NCBI GenBank assembly: GCA_016741995.1
Contig: JACVCO010000012.1
Span: forward strand, 62,001 to 126,000
Direction: 5' to 3'
Source of the DNA: Hydrogenophaga sp.
Lineage (GTDB): Bacteria > Pseudomonadota > Gammaproteobacteria > Burkholderiales > Burkholderiaceae_C
DNA: 64,000 nucleotides
Made by a program: the position numbers and the translations under genes. Position 1 is the first letter of the stretch. Each line of letters opens with the position of its first letter. This document shows positions 40,265-49,354 of the stretch, one piece after another. Under the pieces are notes generated by a model, which had not been told where the DNA came from, did not search any database, and saw only the letters and a program-made list of their open reading frames with translations.

Positions 40265-42052
40265 ATGTACCGCTACAACGAATTCGACCGCCAGTTCGTG
40301 CAATTGCGCGCCGCCCAGTACCGCGACCAACTCCAGCGCTGGCAGGCCGGCACCTTGTCCGACGACGCTTTCAAACCGCTGCGCCTGCAGAACGGCTGGT
40401 ACATCCAGCGCTTCGCACCCATGCTGCGCGTGGCCGTGCCCTATGGCGACCTCAACAGCGCCCAGTTGCGCGTGCTGGCCCGCGTGGCGCGCGAGTTCGA
40501 CCACAAGGAAGCGCACGACACCAGCAAGGCCAACGCCGGCCTGTCCGAGGTGCCCACGCTGCCCGATCGCACGGCGCACTTCACCACGCGCCAGAACGTG
40601 CAGTTCAACTGGATCCCCATCGACCGCTCGGCCGACGTGATGGACCTGCTGGCTTCGGTGGGCCTGCACGGCATCCAGACCAGCGGCAACTGCATCCGCA
40701 ACACCACGTCCGACGCGCTGGCCGGCATCGCCGTCGATGAAGTGGCCGATCCGCGGCCCTTCGCCGAGATCCTGCGCCAGTGGAGCACGCTGCACCCCGA
40801 ATTCGCCTTCCTGCCGCGCAAGTTCAAGGTGGCCATCACCGGCGCGCGCGAAGACCGCGCCGCCACGCCCTGGCACGACGTGGGCCTGCGCCTGTGGCAC
40901 AACGTCGACGGCGAGCTGGGTTTTCAGGTGCGCGTGGGCGGTGGCATGGGCCGCACGCCGATCGTGGGCACGGTCATCCGCGAGTTCCTGCCCTGGAACC
41001 AGTTGCTCAACTACCTCGAGGCCATCGTGCGCGCCTACAACCGCTTCGGCCGGCGCGACAACATGTACAAGGCCCGCATCAAGATCCTCGTGAAGGCCGA
41101 GGGTCAGGCCTTCACCGACGCGGTGGAAGCCGAGTACCGCGACATCCTCGACAAGGACGGCGCGCCGCACACCATCACCCAAGCCGAGTTCGACCGCGTG
41201 AGCGCCTTCTTCGCGCCACCCGAGCTGTTCTGCGACCGCAAGAGCGCCGACGCCAAGATCGCGCACATCCTCAAGGCCGCGGCCGAAGACGACCTGGAGT
41301 TCAGCCGCTGGCTGGAACGCAACGTCAAACCGCACCTGAACCCCGATCTGCGCGCCGTCACGCTGTCCTTCAAGCGCGTGGGCCAGGCACCCGGCGACGC
41401 CACGGCCGAGCAGCTGGAGCGCGCGGCCGAACTGGCCGACCGCTTCTCGGGCGGCGAAGCCCGCGTGACGCACGAGCAGAACCTGCTGTTGCCCTGGGTG
41501 CGCTGCGACCAGTTGCCCGAGTTGTGGCGCGAGGCCCGCCGCCTGGGCCTGGCCAAGCCCAACATCGGCCTGCTCACCGACATGATCGCCTGCCCCGGCG
41601 GCGATTTCTGCGACCTCGCCAACGCGCGCTCGCTGCCGATCGCGCAGGCCGTGCTCTCGCGCTACACCGACCTCGACGAGCTGCACGACCTCGGCGAGAT
41701 CGACCTGCACATGAGCGGCTGCATCAACAGCTGCGGCCACCACCACAGCGGCCACATCGGCATCCTCGGCGTCGACAAGGACGGCCAGGAGTGGTACCAG
41801 GTCACGCTCGGAGGCTCCGACGGCTCGCGCCTGTCGGGCACGGCCGTGCCGGGCAAGGTCATCGGCCCTTCGTTCGCCGCGAGTGAAGTGCCCGAGGTGA
41901 TCGAAGCCGTGCTCGACACCTACCGCGCCCAGCGCCAGAGCAACGAGGCCTTCGTTGCCACGCTGCGCCGCGTCGGCATCGAGCCCTTCAAGGCGGCAGC
42001 CAATGCCGTGCGCAGCGCCACCGCGCGCCCGGCCGACACCGCCACCGCCTGA
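40265..42052 (+). CDS. cysI: Sulfite reductase hemoprotein subunit CysI
   Basis: Siroheme/[4Fe-4S] sulfite reductase that reduces sulfite to sulfide, 595 residues. Cluster cysteines occur as Cys-x5-Cys in ACPGGDFCDL and Cys-x3-Cys in SGCINSCGHH, the pattern that binds the coupled siroheme and cluster. The siroheme-binding segment TSGNCIRNTTSD is present. Start choice: MYRYNEFDRQFVQLR matches betaproteobacterial CysI starts better than the in-frame ATG at 40223. First gene of the cys operon. Confidence 0.95.
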   Translation: MYRYNEFDRQFVQLRAAQYRDQLQRWQAGTLSDDAFKPLRLQNGWYIQRFAPMLRVAVPYGDLNSAQLRVLARVAREFDHKEAHDTSKANAGLSEVPTLPDRTAHFTTRQNVQFNWIPIDRSADVMDLLASVGLHGIQTSGNCIRNTTSDALAGIAVDEVADPRPFAEILRQWSTLHPEFAFLPRKFKVAITGAREDRAATPWHDVGLRLWHNVDGELGFQVRVGGGMGRTPIVGTVIREFLPWNQLLNYLEAIVRAYNRFGRRDNMYKARIKILVKAEGQAFTDAVEAEYRDILDKDGAPHTITQAEFDRVSAFFAPPELFCDRKSADAKIAHILKAAAEDDLEFSRWLERNVKPHLNPDLRAVTLSFKRVGQAPGDATAEQLERAAELADRFSGGEARVTHEQNLLLPWVRCDQLPELWREARRLGLAKPNIGLLTDMIACPGGDFCDLANARSLPIAQAVLSRYTDLDELHDLGEIDLHMSGCINSCGHHHSGHIGILGVDKDGQEWYQVTLGGSDGSRLSGTAVPGKVIGPSFAASEVPEVIEAVLDTYRAQRQSNEAFVATLRRVGIEPFKAAANAVRSATARPADTATA

Positions 42053-42062
42053 GGAGCCCGCC

Positions 42063-42449
42063 ATGACGATCCAGCTCTTCCAGGCCGACCAGTTCACCGC
42101 GACCGAAGCCGATACCGAACGCCGCACGCTCGCCAACACCGACGATCCGCGCGACATCGACCTCACTGGCGTGCGCGTGATCGAACTGAACTTCCCCAAG
42201 TTCACCGACGGCCGCGCCTTCAGCCAGGCCTTCCTGCTGCGCCGCCGCCTGGGCTTCACCGGCGACATCCGCGCCACCGGCGACGTGCTCGTCGACCAGG
42301 TGGTGCAGATGCAGCGCAGTGGCTTCACGCAAGCGGTGCTGGCCACTGGCCAGAACCTGGCGCACGCGCAACGCCTGCTCGGCCACTACCCCAGCTTCTA
42401 CCAGGGCGACGCGGTGCAGACCACGCCGCACTTTGCCGCCACCGCCTGA
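42063..42449 (+). CDS. DUF934 family protein of the sulfate assimilation operon
   Basis: 128-residue conserved protein that is almost always encoded between sulfite reductase and CysH in betaproteobacteria. It contains VIELNFPKFTDGRAFSQAFLLR and the core GDVLVDQVVQMQRSGF. Its biochemical role is unknown; it is often labelled an oxidoreductase, with no visible cofactor motif. The gene starts 10 bases after cysI and ends 7 bases before cysH. Confidence 0.85.
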   Translation: MTIQLFQADQFTATEADTERRTLANTDDPRDIDLTGVRVIELNFPKFTDGRAFSQAFLLRRRLGFTGDIRATGDVLVDQVVQMQRSGFTQAVLATGQNLAHAQRLLGHYPSFYQGDAVQTTPHFAATA

Positions 42450-42456
42450 GCCCGCC

Positions 42457-43194
42457 GTGAGCGCCATCGATCTCTACAACCGCCCCTCGGCCGACTTCGA
42501 CGCCAAGGTGGCACGCGCCATCGCGCTGCTGCGCGAACAGGCAGTGCTGCATCCGCGGCTCACCCAGGCTTCCAGCCTGGGCGTGGAAGACGTCGTCGTC
42601 ACGCACCTGATTCACCTCGCCGGCATCGAGGCCAGCGTGTTCGTGCTCGACACCGGCAAGCTGCACGCCGAAACGCTCGCACTGATTCCACAGATCGAGC
42701 AGCGCTACGCCATCAGCGTGCGCGTGTTCCGCCCCCGGCAGGAGTCGGTCATCCACTTCGTTCGCAAGCACGGCGAAGAGGCCATGTACCAGAGCATCGA
42801 GCTGCGCAAGGCCTGCTGCGACATCCGCAAGATGGAGCCGCTGGCGCGCGCGCTCGCGGGCCACGACGGCTGGATCACCGGCCTGCGGCGCGAACAGTCC
42901 AATGCCCGTGCCGACGTGGGCGAGTTGGTGCAGGAACCCGAGCGCGTGAAGCTCAACCCCCTGGTTGACTGGACGCTGGGCGACGTGTGGCATTTCGTCG
43001 CCGAACACAGCCTCGCCTACAACGCCTTGCACGACCAGTTCTTCCCCAGCATCGGTTGCGAGCCCTGCACGCGCGCCATCAGCGTCGGCGAGGACTTCCG
43101 CGCCGGCCGTTGGTGGTGGGAGCAGGAAAGCGCCAAGGAATGCGGGCTGCACGTGCAACCGCTCACCTCTTCCCTCGAACGGACTTCCGCATGA
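42457..43194 (+). CDS. cysH: Phosphoadenylyl/adenylyl-sulfate reductase CysH
   Basis: Reduces activated sulfate to sulfite. The 245-residue protein has ACC in RKACCDIRKMEP and CEPC in GCEPCTRAI, so four cysteines for a [4Fe-4S] cluster. This marks the APS-reducing type, consistent with no APS kinase (CysC) domain in the operon. The catalytic cysteine of the PAPS-type tail (ECGLHV) also appears at the C terminus. It starts with GTG 7 bases after the DUF934 gene and overlaps cysD (ATGA). Confidence 0.92.
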   Translation: MSAIDLYNRPSADFDAKVARAIALLREQAVLHPRLTQASSLGVEDVVVTHLIHLAGIEASVFVLDTGKLHAETLALIPQIEQRYAISVRVFRPRQESVIHFVRKHGEEAMYQSIELRKACCDIRKMEPLARALAGHDGWITGLRREQSNARADVGELVQEPERVKLNPLVDWTLGDVWHFVAEHSLAYNALHDQFFPSIGCEPCTRAISVGEDFRAGRWWWEQESAKECGLHVQPLTSSLERTSA

Positions 43195-44150
43195 ACGCCC
43201 GCACCGAACCCGCCGTGGTCGAAACCGCCTTGCTGCACGAAGCGTCGCACCAGCTCAGCAACGCCCACCTCGACGCGCTCGAAGAAGAAACCATCTTCAT
43301 CCTGCGCGAGGTGGCGGGCGCCTTCGAGCGCCCCGCCCTGCTGTTCTCGGGCGGCAAGGATTCGCTGGTGATGCTCAAGTGCGCCGAGAAAGCCTTCGGC
43401 GCCGGCCGCATTCCCTACCCGCTGCTGATGATCGACACCGGCCACAACTTCCCTGAAGTGACCGACTTCCGCGACCAGCGCGCTCAGGAACTCGGTGCCG
43501 AGCTCATCGTGCGCAGCGTCGAGGATTCGATGAAGCGCGGTACCGTGCGCCTGGCCCACCCGGGCGAAAGCCGCAACGTGCACCAGTCGGTCACGCTGCT
43601 CGAGGCCATCGAGGAATTCCGCTTCGACGCGCTCATCGGCGGTGCGCGACGCGACGAGGAAAAGGCCCGCGCCAAGGAGCGCATCTTTTCCCACCGCGAC
43701 AGCTTCGGCCAATGGCAGCCCAAGGCCCAGCGCCCTGAGCTCTGGACCTTGTTCAACACCCGGTTGAACCAGGGCGAGCACTTCCGCGTCTTCCCCATCA
43801 GCAACTGGACGGAACTCGACGTCTGGCAGTACATCGCGCGCGAGAACATTGCCCTGCCCTCGATCTACTACACCCACCCGCGCGAGGTGGTGGATCGCCG
43901 CGGCCTGCTGGTGCCGGTGACCGAACTCACCCCGCCACGCGACGGTGAGCAGGTGCAGCTGCGCGACGTGCGCTTTCGCACCGTGGGCGACATCACCTGC
44001 ACTTGCCCGGTGGAAAGCACCGCGGCAACGCCGCAGCAGATCGTGATCGAGACCCTGGCCGCCGAAGTCAGCGAGCGCGGCGCCACGCGCATGGACGACA
44101 AGACCAGCGACGCCTCGATGGAGCGCCGCAAGAAAGAAGGCTACTTCTGA
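43191..44150 (+). CDS. cysD: Sulfate adenylyltransferase subunit 2 CysD
   Basis: Catalytic small subunit of ATP sulfurylase, 319 residues, of the PP-loop ATP pyrophosphatase family. The PP-loop SGGKDSLVM is near residue 50, and GGARRDEEKARAKERIFSHRD is the CysD signature. The start overlaps the cysH stop and its stop shares one base with the cysN start, so the three are translationally coupled. Confidence 0.96.
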   Translation: MNARTEPAVVETALLHEASHQLSNAHLDALEEETIFILREVAGAFERPALLFSGGKDSLVMLKCAEKAFGAGRIPYPLLMIDTGHNFPEVTDFRDQRAQELGAELIVRSVEDSMKRGTVRLAHPGESRNVHQSVTLLEAIEEFRFDALIGGARRDEEKARAKERIFSHRDSFGQWQPKAQRPELWTLFNTRLNQGEHFRVFPISNWTELDVWQYIARENIALPSIYYTHPREVVDRRGLLVPVTELTPPRDGEQVQLRDVRFRTVGDITCTCPVESTAATPQQIVIETLAAEVSERGATRMDDKTSDASMERRKKEGYF

Positions 44151-45442
44151 TGAGCACCGCCACCTCGCAAGACACCCGGGCCGCGTTGCGCCTGATCACC
44201 TGCGGTAGCGTCGACGACGGCAAGAGCACGCTCATCGGCCGCCTGCTGGTGGACAGCAAGGCCGTGCTGCAGGACCACCTGGCCGGCGTGCAGCGCCAGG
44301 GCCAGACCGACCTCGCCCTGCTCACCGACGGCCTGTCGGCCGAGCGCGAACAAGGCATCACCATCGACGTGGCCTACCGCTACTTCAGCACCGAGACGCG
44401 CAAGTTCATCATCGGCGACGCCCCTGGCCACGAGCAGTACACCCGCAACATGGTCACCGCCGCCAGCAGCGCCGACGCCGCCGTGGTGCTGGTCGACGCC
44501 ACCAAGCTCGACTGGCGCAACCCCGCGCTCGCCTTGCTGCCCCAGACCCGCCGCCACAGCCTGCTGCTCAAGCTGCTGCGCGTGCCCTCGGTGGTGTTTG
44601 CCGTGAACAAGCTCGATGCGGTGGACGATGGCGCCCTCGCCCACCGGCACATCGCTGCCGCGCTGCGCGCGTTCGCGCAACAGGCCGGCATCGCCGTGCG
44701 CGCGGTGGTGCCCGTGTCGGCCCTCAAAGGGTGGAACGTGGTCGACGGCCCGGAAGTCGCCGGTTGGTGCGGCTACGAAGGCCCCACGCTGCTCGAACTG
44801 CTGGAGCACCTGCCTGTCACCGAACCCGATGCCGATCTGCCCCTGGCCTTCCCGGTGCAGTGGGTGGAAAAATTCTCGTCCTCGGCCGACACCTCGCAAG
44901 GCCGCCGTGTGTTCTGGGGCCGCGTCGCCACCGGCACCCTGGCCGCCGGGCAACGCGTGCGTGTGGCGCCCCACGGCCAATCCGCCGTGGTGGCGCAGGT
45001 GCTGGACCACGTGCGCCAGCCCGGCAGCGTGGGCGCCGGCCACAGCGCCGGCATCGTGCTCGACCGCGAACTCGACGTCTCGCGCGGCGACTGGCTGCTC
45101 GCCGTGGACGACGCGGGCGAATCGCTCGCCCCGCAGCGCGAGATCGCCGCCACCGTGGCCTGGCTCGACGACGAACCCCTGGTCCCCGGCCGCACCTACT
45201 GGGCCCTGCACGGCCACCGCTGGGTCAAGGCGAAGGTCAAGCGCATCGCCCACCAGATCGACATCCACACCCTGGCCGAGCGCGAGGCCGGCGAACTCCC
45301 CCCCAACGCCATCGGCCACATCGAACTCGCGTTGCAGGAGCCGCTGGCGGTGCAGCCGTTCACGCGTGCGCGCGCGCTCGGCTCGCTGGTGCTGGTGGAC
45401 ACCGCCAGCCACCGCACGGCCGCGGCAGTGCTCGTTCGCTGA
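44150..45442 (+). CDS. cysN: Sulfate adenylyltransferase subunit 1 (GTPase) CysN
   Basis: Regulatory GTPase subunit that drives ATP sulfurylase, 430 residues. It is EF-Tu-like: P-loop GSVDDGKSTLIG at residues 19-30, DAPGHEQY, and NKLD. Domain II and III barrels follow. There is no C-terminal CysC APS kinase domain, unlike fused CysNC proteins, in agreement with an APS-type CysH. Last gene of the operon; fdxA begins 103 bases later. Confidence 0.95.
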   Translation: MSTATSQDTRAALRLITCGSVDDGKSTLIGRLLVDSKAVLQDHLAGVQRQGQTDLALLTDGLSAEREQGITIDVAYRYFSTETRKFIIGDAPGHEQYTRNMVTAASSADAAVVLVDATKLDWRNPALALLPQTRRHSLLLKLLRVPSVVFAVNKLDAVDDGALAHRHIAAALRAFAQQAGIAVRAVVPVSALKGWNVVDGPEVAGWCGYEGPTLLELLEHLPVTEPDADLPLAFPVQWVEKFSSSADTSQGRRVFWGRVATGTLAAGQRVRVAPHGQSAVVAQVLDHVRQPGSVGAGHSAGIVLDRELDVSRGDWLLAVDDAGESLAPQREIAATVAWLDDEPLVPGRTYWALHGHRWVKAKVKRIAHQIDIHTLAEREAGELPPNAIGHIELALQEPLAVQPFTRARALGSLVLVDTASHRTAAAVLVR

Positions 45443-45544
45443 GCCTCAGGCTTCGCACAGACCGGGTTGCCGGCAAGGGTTTGCCCTGGGTCACCCGGCC
45501 ACGCCGCCTTAAAATCGCCGTTTTACGTCTCCCGCCCCGCCACC

Positions 45545-45874
45545 ATGACCCACGTCGTCACCGAAGCCTGCATCCGCTGCAAATACACCGACTGCGTCGA
45601 TGTCTGCCCCGTGGATTGCTTCCGCGAAGGTCCGAACTTCCTCACGATCGACCCCGACGAGTGCATCGACTGCGCGGTGTGCATCCCCGAATGCCCGGTG
45701 AGCGCGATCTACGCCGAGGAAGACCTGCCCAAAGACCAGTTGCACATGACCGAGCTCAACGCCGAGCTCGCCAAGCTGTCCAACTGGAAAAGCATCACCA
45801 AACGCAAGGCGGCCCTGCCCGACGCGGACGACTGGAAAGACCGCACCGGCAAGCTCGGTGAACTGATCCGCTGA
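45545..45874 (+). CDS. fdxA: 7Fe ferredoxin FdxA
   Basis: Ferredoxin with one [3Fe-4S] and one [4Fe-4S] cluster, 109 residues. Cys9, Cys17, Cys21, Cys25, Cys40, Cys43, Cys46 and Cys50 reproduce the Azotobacter FdI arrangement, and the C-terminal [12 protein letters not shown] is usual for FdxA. A TAAAAT -10-like element lies at 45510-45515. The next gene, a flavin ferredoxin reductase, starts 5 bases after the stop, suggesting the two are redox partners. Confidence 0.95.
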   Translation: MTHVVTEACIRCKYTDCVDVCPVDCFREGPNFLTIDPDECIDCAVCIPECPVSAIYAEEDLPKDQLHMTELNAELAKLSNWKSITKRKAALPDADDWKDRTGKLGELIR

Positions 45875-45878
45875 TCAG

Positions 45879-46931
45879 ATGAGCGCTCCCGCGCCGATCG
45901 AGACCGACGCGCTCGTCATCGGCGCCGGCCCTGTCGGGCTGTGGCAGGTGTTCCAGCTCGGTCTGCAGGACATCCGTTGCCACGTGGTCGATGCCCTGCC
46001 GCATGCCGGCGGCCAACCCGCCGAGCTCTACCCCGACAAGCCCATCTACGACATCCCCGGCATCCCGGTCTGCAGCGGGCGCGAACTCGTGCAGCGCCTG
46101 CAGCAGCAAGTGCGGCCTTTCGCACCGACGATGCACTTAGGGCAATCGGTCAGCACCTTGCAGCGAGAAGCCGATGGCCGATGGCGCGTGCACACCAGCA
46201 GCGGCCAGGCCGTCCTGGCAAAGGCCGTGTTCATCGCCGCTGGCGTCGGCGCCTTCCAGCCCAAGCGGCTCAAGCTCGATGGCATCGAGGGTCTTGAGCC
46301 CGCGCAAGTGCAGCACCGGCTCGACGATCCCGCCGCTTTCGCCGGCCATCACGTCGTGGTGCATGGCGGCGACGACCTCGCGATCGACTGGACACTGCGC
46401 CTGCTGGACAGCAGTACCCCACCCAGCCAACTGAGCCTGCTGCACCGACGCGAGGTGCTGCAATCGGACGATGCTGCCGCACTGCAGCGCGTGCGCACCG
46501 CCATCGACCAGGGGCGCGTATCGCTCGTGGTCGGCCAACCCACCGGCCTGCGCGTTCAATCGGGCCGCCTGCAGGCCCTCGACATCGTCGACACCCAAGG
46601 GCACACCAGCGCCCTTGCGCTGGACCATTTGCTGGTGGCCCTCGGCCTGTCGCCCCGGCTCGGCCCCATCGCCGAATGGGGGCTCGCCATGGAACGCAAA
46701 CAACTCGTGGTGAACCCCTCGACCTTCGAGACCAGCGAGCAAGGTCTGTTTGCGGTAGGCGACATCAACACCTATCCCGGCAAGAAGAAACTCATCCTGT
46801 GCGGCTTCCATGAAGCCACCCTGGCGGCATTCGCGGCGGCTGCAAGGCTGCGCCCGAATGAACGCATCCCGCTGCAATACACCACCACCAGCCCCAGGCT
46901 GCACCACCTGCTTGGCGTTGCACCCAAGTGA
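45879..46931 (+). CDS. Thioredoxin reductase-like ferredoxin-NADP+ reductase
   Basis: 350-residue FAD enzyme of the TrxR-like FNR group. It has VIGAGPVGLWQVFQLG (FAD Rossmann), HGGDDLAIDW (NADPH domain), LGLSPRLGPIAEWGL and the C-terminal FAD motif GLFAVGDINTYPGKKKLI. It lacks the CxxC of thioredoxin reductase, as expected for this ferredoxin reductase. It immediately follows fdxA, and the pair probably supplies electrons for sulfite reduction or iron-sulfur assembly; that link is inferred. Confidence 0.9.
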   Translation: MSAPAPIETDALVIGAGPVGLWQVFQLGLQDIRCHVVDALPHAGGQPAELYPDKPIYDIPGIPVCSGRELVQRLQQQVRPFAPTMHLGQSVSTLQREADGRWRVHTSSGQAVLAKAVFIAAGVGAFQPKRLKLDGIEGLEPAQVQHRLDDPAAFAGHHVVVHGGDDLAIDWTLRLLDSSTPPSQLSLLHRREVLQSDDAAALQRVRTAIDQGRVSLVVGQPTGLRVQSGRLQALDIVDTQGHTSALALDHLLVALGLSPRLGPIAEWGLAMERKQLVVNPSTFETSEQGLFAVGDINTYPGKKKLILCGFHEATLAAFAAAARLRPNERIPLQYTTTSPRLHHLLGVAPK

Positions 46932-46988
46932 TCACGGGCGTTTTTTGCGATCAGAAGCGGCGCAGCCAGAAACGGTTTAAAACGACGC

Positions 46989-46994
46989 TATAAT
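46989..46994 (+). promoter_or_regulatory. -10 box of tRNA-Asn
   Basis: Consensus TATAAT, 10 bases upstream of the mature tRNA 5' end. No good -35 hexamer is seen at the proper spacing (46966-46971 reads CCAGAA). Confidence 0.65.
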
Positions 46995-47004
46995 TTGAGG
47001 CTGT

Positions 47005-47080
47005 TCCCTGATAGCTCAGTCGGTAGAGCGACGGACTGTTAATCCGCAGGTCCCTGGTTCGAGTCCAGGTCGGGGAGCCA
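47005..47080 (+). tRNA. tRNA-Asn (GTT anticodon), integration site
   Basis: 76-base tRNA with acceptor TCCCTGA/TCGGGGA, anticodon GTT in ACTGTTAATCC, T-arm CCTGGTTCGAGTCCAGG and encoded CCA. It reads AAC and AAU. Its 3' 45 bases are repeated exactly at 56668-56712, and the element that begins here restores the intact gene. Confidence 0.98.
47036..47080 (+). repeat. attL, 45-bp core inside tRNA-Asn
   Basis: The segment from the anticodon loop to the CCA end of tRNA-Asn is identical to 56668-56712; the match stops at the base before it (A versus T). Together they define the ends of the 9,632-bp element. Confidence 0.93.
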
Positions 47081-47119
47081 GAATCTCTTGATTTGACGGG
47101 CCTTTACGGGCTCCGCGTG

Positions 47120-47191
47120 AAGTCCGCCGGTGACGGCGGTCCTAAACTCACCTGGAGCATCATCATGGCTACACCGTCCAAGTCCGCCGGT
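47120..47191 (+). repeat. 12-bp direct repeats beside attL
   Basis: AAGTCCGCCGGT occurs at 47120-47131 and 47180-47191, start points 60 bp apart. The first copy forms part of a CCGCC/GGCGG hairpin (47124-47139). They lie between the tRNA and int, where arm-type integrase or excisionase sites are usual; the second copy is inside orf110, so coding constraint is an alternative. Confidence 0.3.
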
Positions 47192-47497
47192 ACTTCGCAC
47201 TCGTCTGGCAGCGAGGCAAACACCGGCACACGCGTTCTCCCGACCGCACAAGCGGTCCTGGATCTGCGCGATCTCATTGAGACCAAGGCGCGCCAGTTGC
47301 GCGCCATGACCGCCGCGGCTTACGGCAACGATCACTTCCAGAACCTCACGCCTCTCGTCCAGGACGAGTACATGTGGGCCTGCGCGGATCTGGCGCAATC
47401 GATCGTCGATGCGCTCGACGCCTGCAGCGAAGTTGACTGGGTTCCGCGCGAGACGGTTAAAGGCAACCAGCATGCCCCCACGGGAGGCGCGCTGTGA
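47165..47497 (+). CDS. Small protein upstream of integrase, unknown function
   Basis: 110-residue protein from ATG 47165 with a GGAG Shine-Dalgarno. The N-terminal 40 residues are Ser/Thr/Gly-rich and probably disordered; residues 40-95 (AVLDLRDLIETKARQLRAMT and EYMWACADLAQSIVDAL) look helical. Its stop overlaps the int start (GTGA), so the two are coupled. A role in integration control, for example as a directionality factor, is plausible from position only. No family recognised. Confidence 0.6.
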   Translation: MATPSKSAGTSHSSGSEANTGTRVLPTAQAVLDLRDLIETKARQLRAMTAAAYGNDHFQNLTPLVQDEYMWACADLAQSIVDALDACSEVDWVPRETVKGNQHAPTGGAL

Positions 47498-48429
47498 CGC
47501 CGGCGCTCCCTCTTCGCCAAGGCGACCTCGCCATCAGCGCGCTGATCGATCTCTACATGGCGCACTATGACGGCCGAGACGGCACACGCGTGCAGCGCCT
47601 TACTTGGTGGAAGACCCAGATCGGCTCCCTTGAGCTGCAGACGATCGGCGATGACCAGATCCACGCAGCGGTGGAGGCCCTGTCGCAGCAGCGCAGCCGC
47701 TACTGGGCCGGCAAGGATGCGGACGGCGCCGCGATCTTCAAGGCCCGAAAGAAACCCTTGGCACCGGCCACCCTCAACCGCTACGTGGCGAGCATCGGTG
47801 CGGTCTTTACATGGTCAATCAAACGGCGCATCGCACCCAAGGGGTGGATCCACCCGTGCCGCGCGGTCGAGCGTAGGCCCGAGCGCAACGAGCAGACCCG
47901 CTTCCTCTCGGACGACGAGCGCGAGCGGCTGCTGCAAGCAGTGAAGGCCACCAGCTGGCCCAGGCTGTACCTGCTGGTGCTGATGGCGCTCACCACCGGC
48001 GCGCGCAAGGGCGAGCTGCAGGGCCTGCACTGGGCCGAGGTGGACCTCGAGCGTGGCCTGGCCCACGTCGGCCGCTCCAAGAACGGCGACCCGAAGGCCT
48101 TGCCCCTGGTGCCAGCTGTGGTGCAGGAGCTGCGACGCTTCCAGGCAGGACCCTCATCGCTGGTGTTTCCTTCGTCGCGGCGCCCCGATCAGCCTTATGC
48201 GTTCGAGCCGATCTGGAAAGACGCCCTGCGCGTGGCCAGGGTGAAAAACTTCCGCTTCCATGACCTGCGTCATACCTGCGCTTCCATGCTCGCGCAGAAC
48301 GGGGCAACGCTGCTTGAAATCGGTGACCTGCTCGGCCATCGGCAGTTACAGGTGACCAAGCGCTACAGCCACCTGGCCATCACGCACAAGGCAGCATTGG
48401 TCAATCGCGTGCTCGGGGCGATTCAATGA
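47494..48429 (+). CDS. Tyrosine recombinase/integrase
   Basis: Site-specific recombinase that moves the element in and out of tRNA-Asn. The 311-residue protein has a SAM-like core-binding domain (about 10-130) and the catalytic domain with Arg171 (TGARKGEL), Lys196, His256-x2-Arg259 (HDLRHT), His282 (LGHRQ) and nucleophile Tyr291. The full catalytic set is intact. It is shorter than lambda-type integrases and lacks a clear arm-binding AP2-like domain at the N terminus. It is flanked by coupled small genes on both sides. Confidence 0.95.
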   Translation: MTPALPLRQGDLAISALIDLYMAHYDGRDGTRVQRLTWWKTQIGSLELQTIGDDQIHAAVEALSQQRSRYWAGKDADGAAIFKARKKPLAPATLNRYVASIGAVFTWSIKRRIAPKGWIHPCRAVERRPERNEQTRFLSDDERERLLQAVKATSWPRLYLLVLMALTTGARKGELQGLHWAEVDLERGLAHVGRSKNGDPKALPLVPAVVQELRRFQAGPSSLVFPSSRRPDQPYAFEPIWKDALRVARVKNFRFHDLRHTCASMLAQNGATLLEIGDLLGHRQLQVTKRYSHLAITHKAALVNRVLGAIQ

Positions 48430-48998
48430 AGAGTGCATCCACGCGCGGGAGTCGCGCATACGGGCAGAGCGACCTGGCGTGGATGTCCTCTGAAGGCATC
48501 AAGCCCTTCTCCCCTGTGGCGCTGCGATTTCCGCTCCCTGTTCTCGGCCGCGGCGAAAACGCGCCAACGGAAGAAGATCTGCAGGCCTGGCCAGCGCCGC
48601 AGGGGACGATCTGGAGGCTGCTATCGAGTGCACTGGACGTCGGGAGGGTCGAGCCACCATCCGTGCGTCGCGAGATTCGATTTCTGATCGCCCTCTTGCG
48701 TCGCAGCTGGATAGCGCACCAGGTGGGCCGAACCGATCTGTCTCGCCTGTGCCTGTCAGAGGCCCTGCACCAGCACAAGCTCATTTTCCTGGATGAGCCA
48801 CTGAGAGGCTACGGAGATGTGCTCTTGGCTGGTCAGCGACGGGCCAGGAATGGTGTTCTCGCTCACAGGAAGCCTGCAGACTGGTCTGCCAAGATCAATG
48901 CCGCTCTCAGCGCAGGGGCCGGCAAATCCAATCGCGCACTGGCTGCTCAGATCGGCTGCAGCGAAGCGACCATTCGTAGGTACCGGTCCAAGAAATAG
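48426..48998 (+). CDS. Unknown protein with C-terminal HTH-like segment
   Basis: 190-residue product that begins 4 bases inside int (ATGA). Residues 165-190, KSNRALAAQIGCSEATIRRY, look like a helix-turn-helix. The middle contains RREIRFLIALLRRSWIAHQ and a segment of short helices. It could be an early regulator of the element, but there is no recognised family. The C-terminal HTH placement would suit a DNA-binding partner of the helicase or of an origin. Confidence 0.6.
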   Translation: MKSASTRGSRAYGQSDLAWMSSEGIKPFSPVALRFPLPVLGRGENAPTEEDLQAWPAPQGTIWRLLSSALDVGRVEPPSVRREIRFLIALLRRSWIAHQVGRTDLSRLCLSEALHQHKLIFLDEPLRGYGDVLLAGQRRARNGVLAHRKPADWSAKINAALSAGAGKSNRALAAQIGCSEATIRRYRSKK

Positions 48999-49104
48999 CC
49001 GCGTCATGCTTACTTGACGCATCTTCTTTCGCTGAAATCCCCTGGCCAGCACATGACCGTGCGGCGCGGGCCCTGCCAGGCCCGTCAAGTCAGGAGATTC
49101 AGTC

Positions 49105-49344
49105 ATGCAACCCGCCCTTTCCGAGCTCGAAAAGCTCCCCGCCTATAGGGAGCGCCGCGAGCACGTATTCCCGAGCCGTCACAGCCTCGAATGGTTCTTG
49201 CGACTGCACAGGCAAGGGCTCGTCGAGTCGGGTGCCTTACTCAAGGTCCAGGGCCAATGGTTCGCTGTGCCCGATCGATTCGATGCCTACGTCATTGCCG
49301 ATGGAGCCAAAGCCGCGCAGCGTCGAATTGGCACGGGACAGTAG
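49105..49344 (+). CDS. Small DNA-binding-like protein ahead of the helicase gene
   Basis: 79-residue product with AGGAGA Shine-Dalgarno 8 bases before ATG. RHSLEWFLRLHRQGLVESGA and WFAVPDRFDAYV form the pattern of small proteins encoded before VapE/primase genes in many Gram-negative phage satellites and genomic islands; they probably have an AlpA/MerR-like fold and replace an excisionase or replication regulator. The frame overlaps the longest helicase frame. No proof of DNA binding. Confidence 0.65.
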   Translation: MQPALSELEKLPAYRERREHVFPSRHSLEWFLRLHRQGLVESGALLKVQGQWFAVPDRFDAYVIADGAKAAQRRIGTGQ

Positions 49345-49354
49345 AGCGCAAGCA

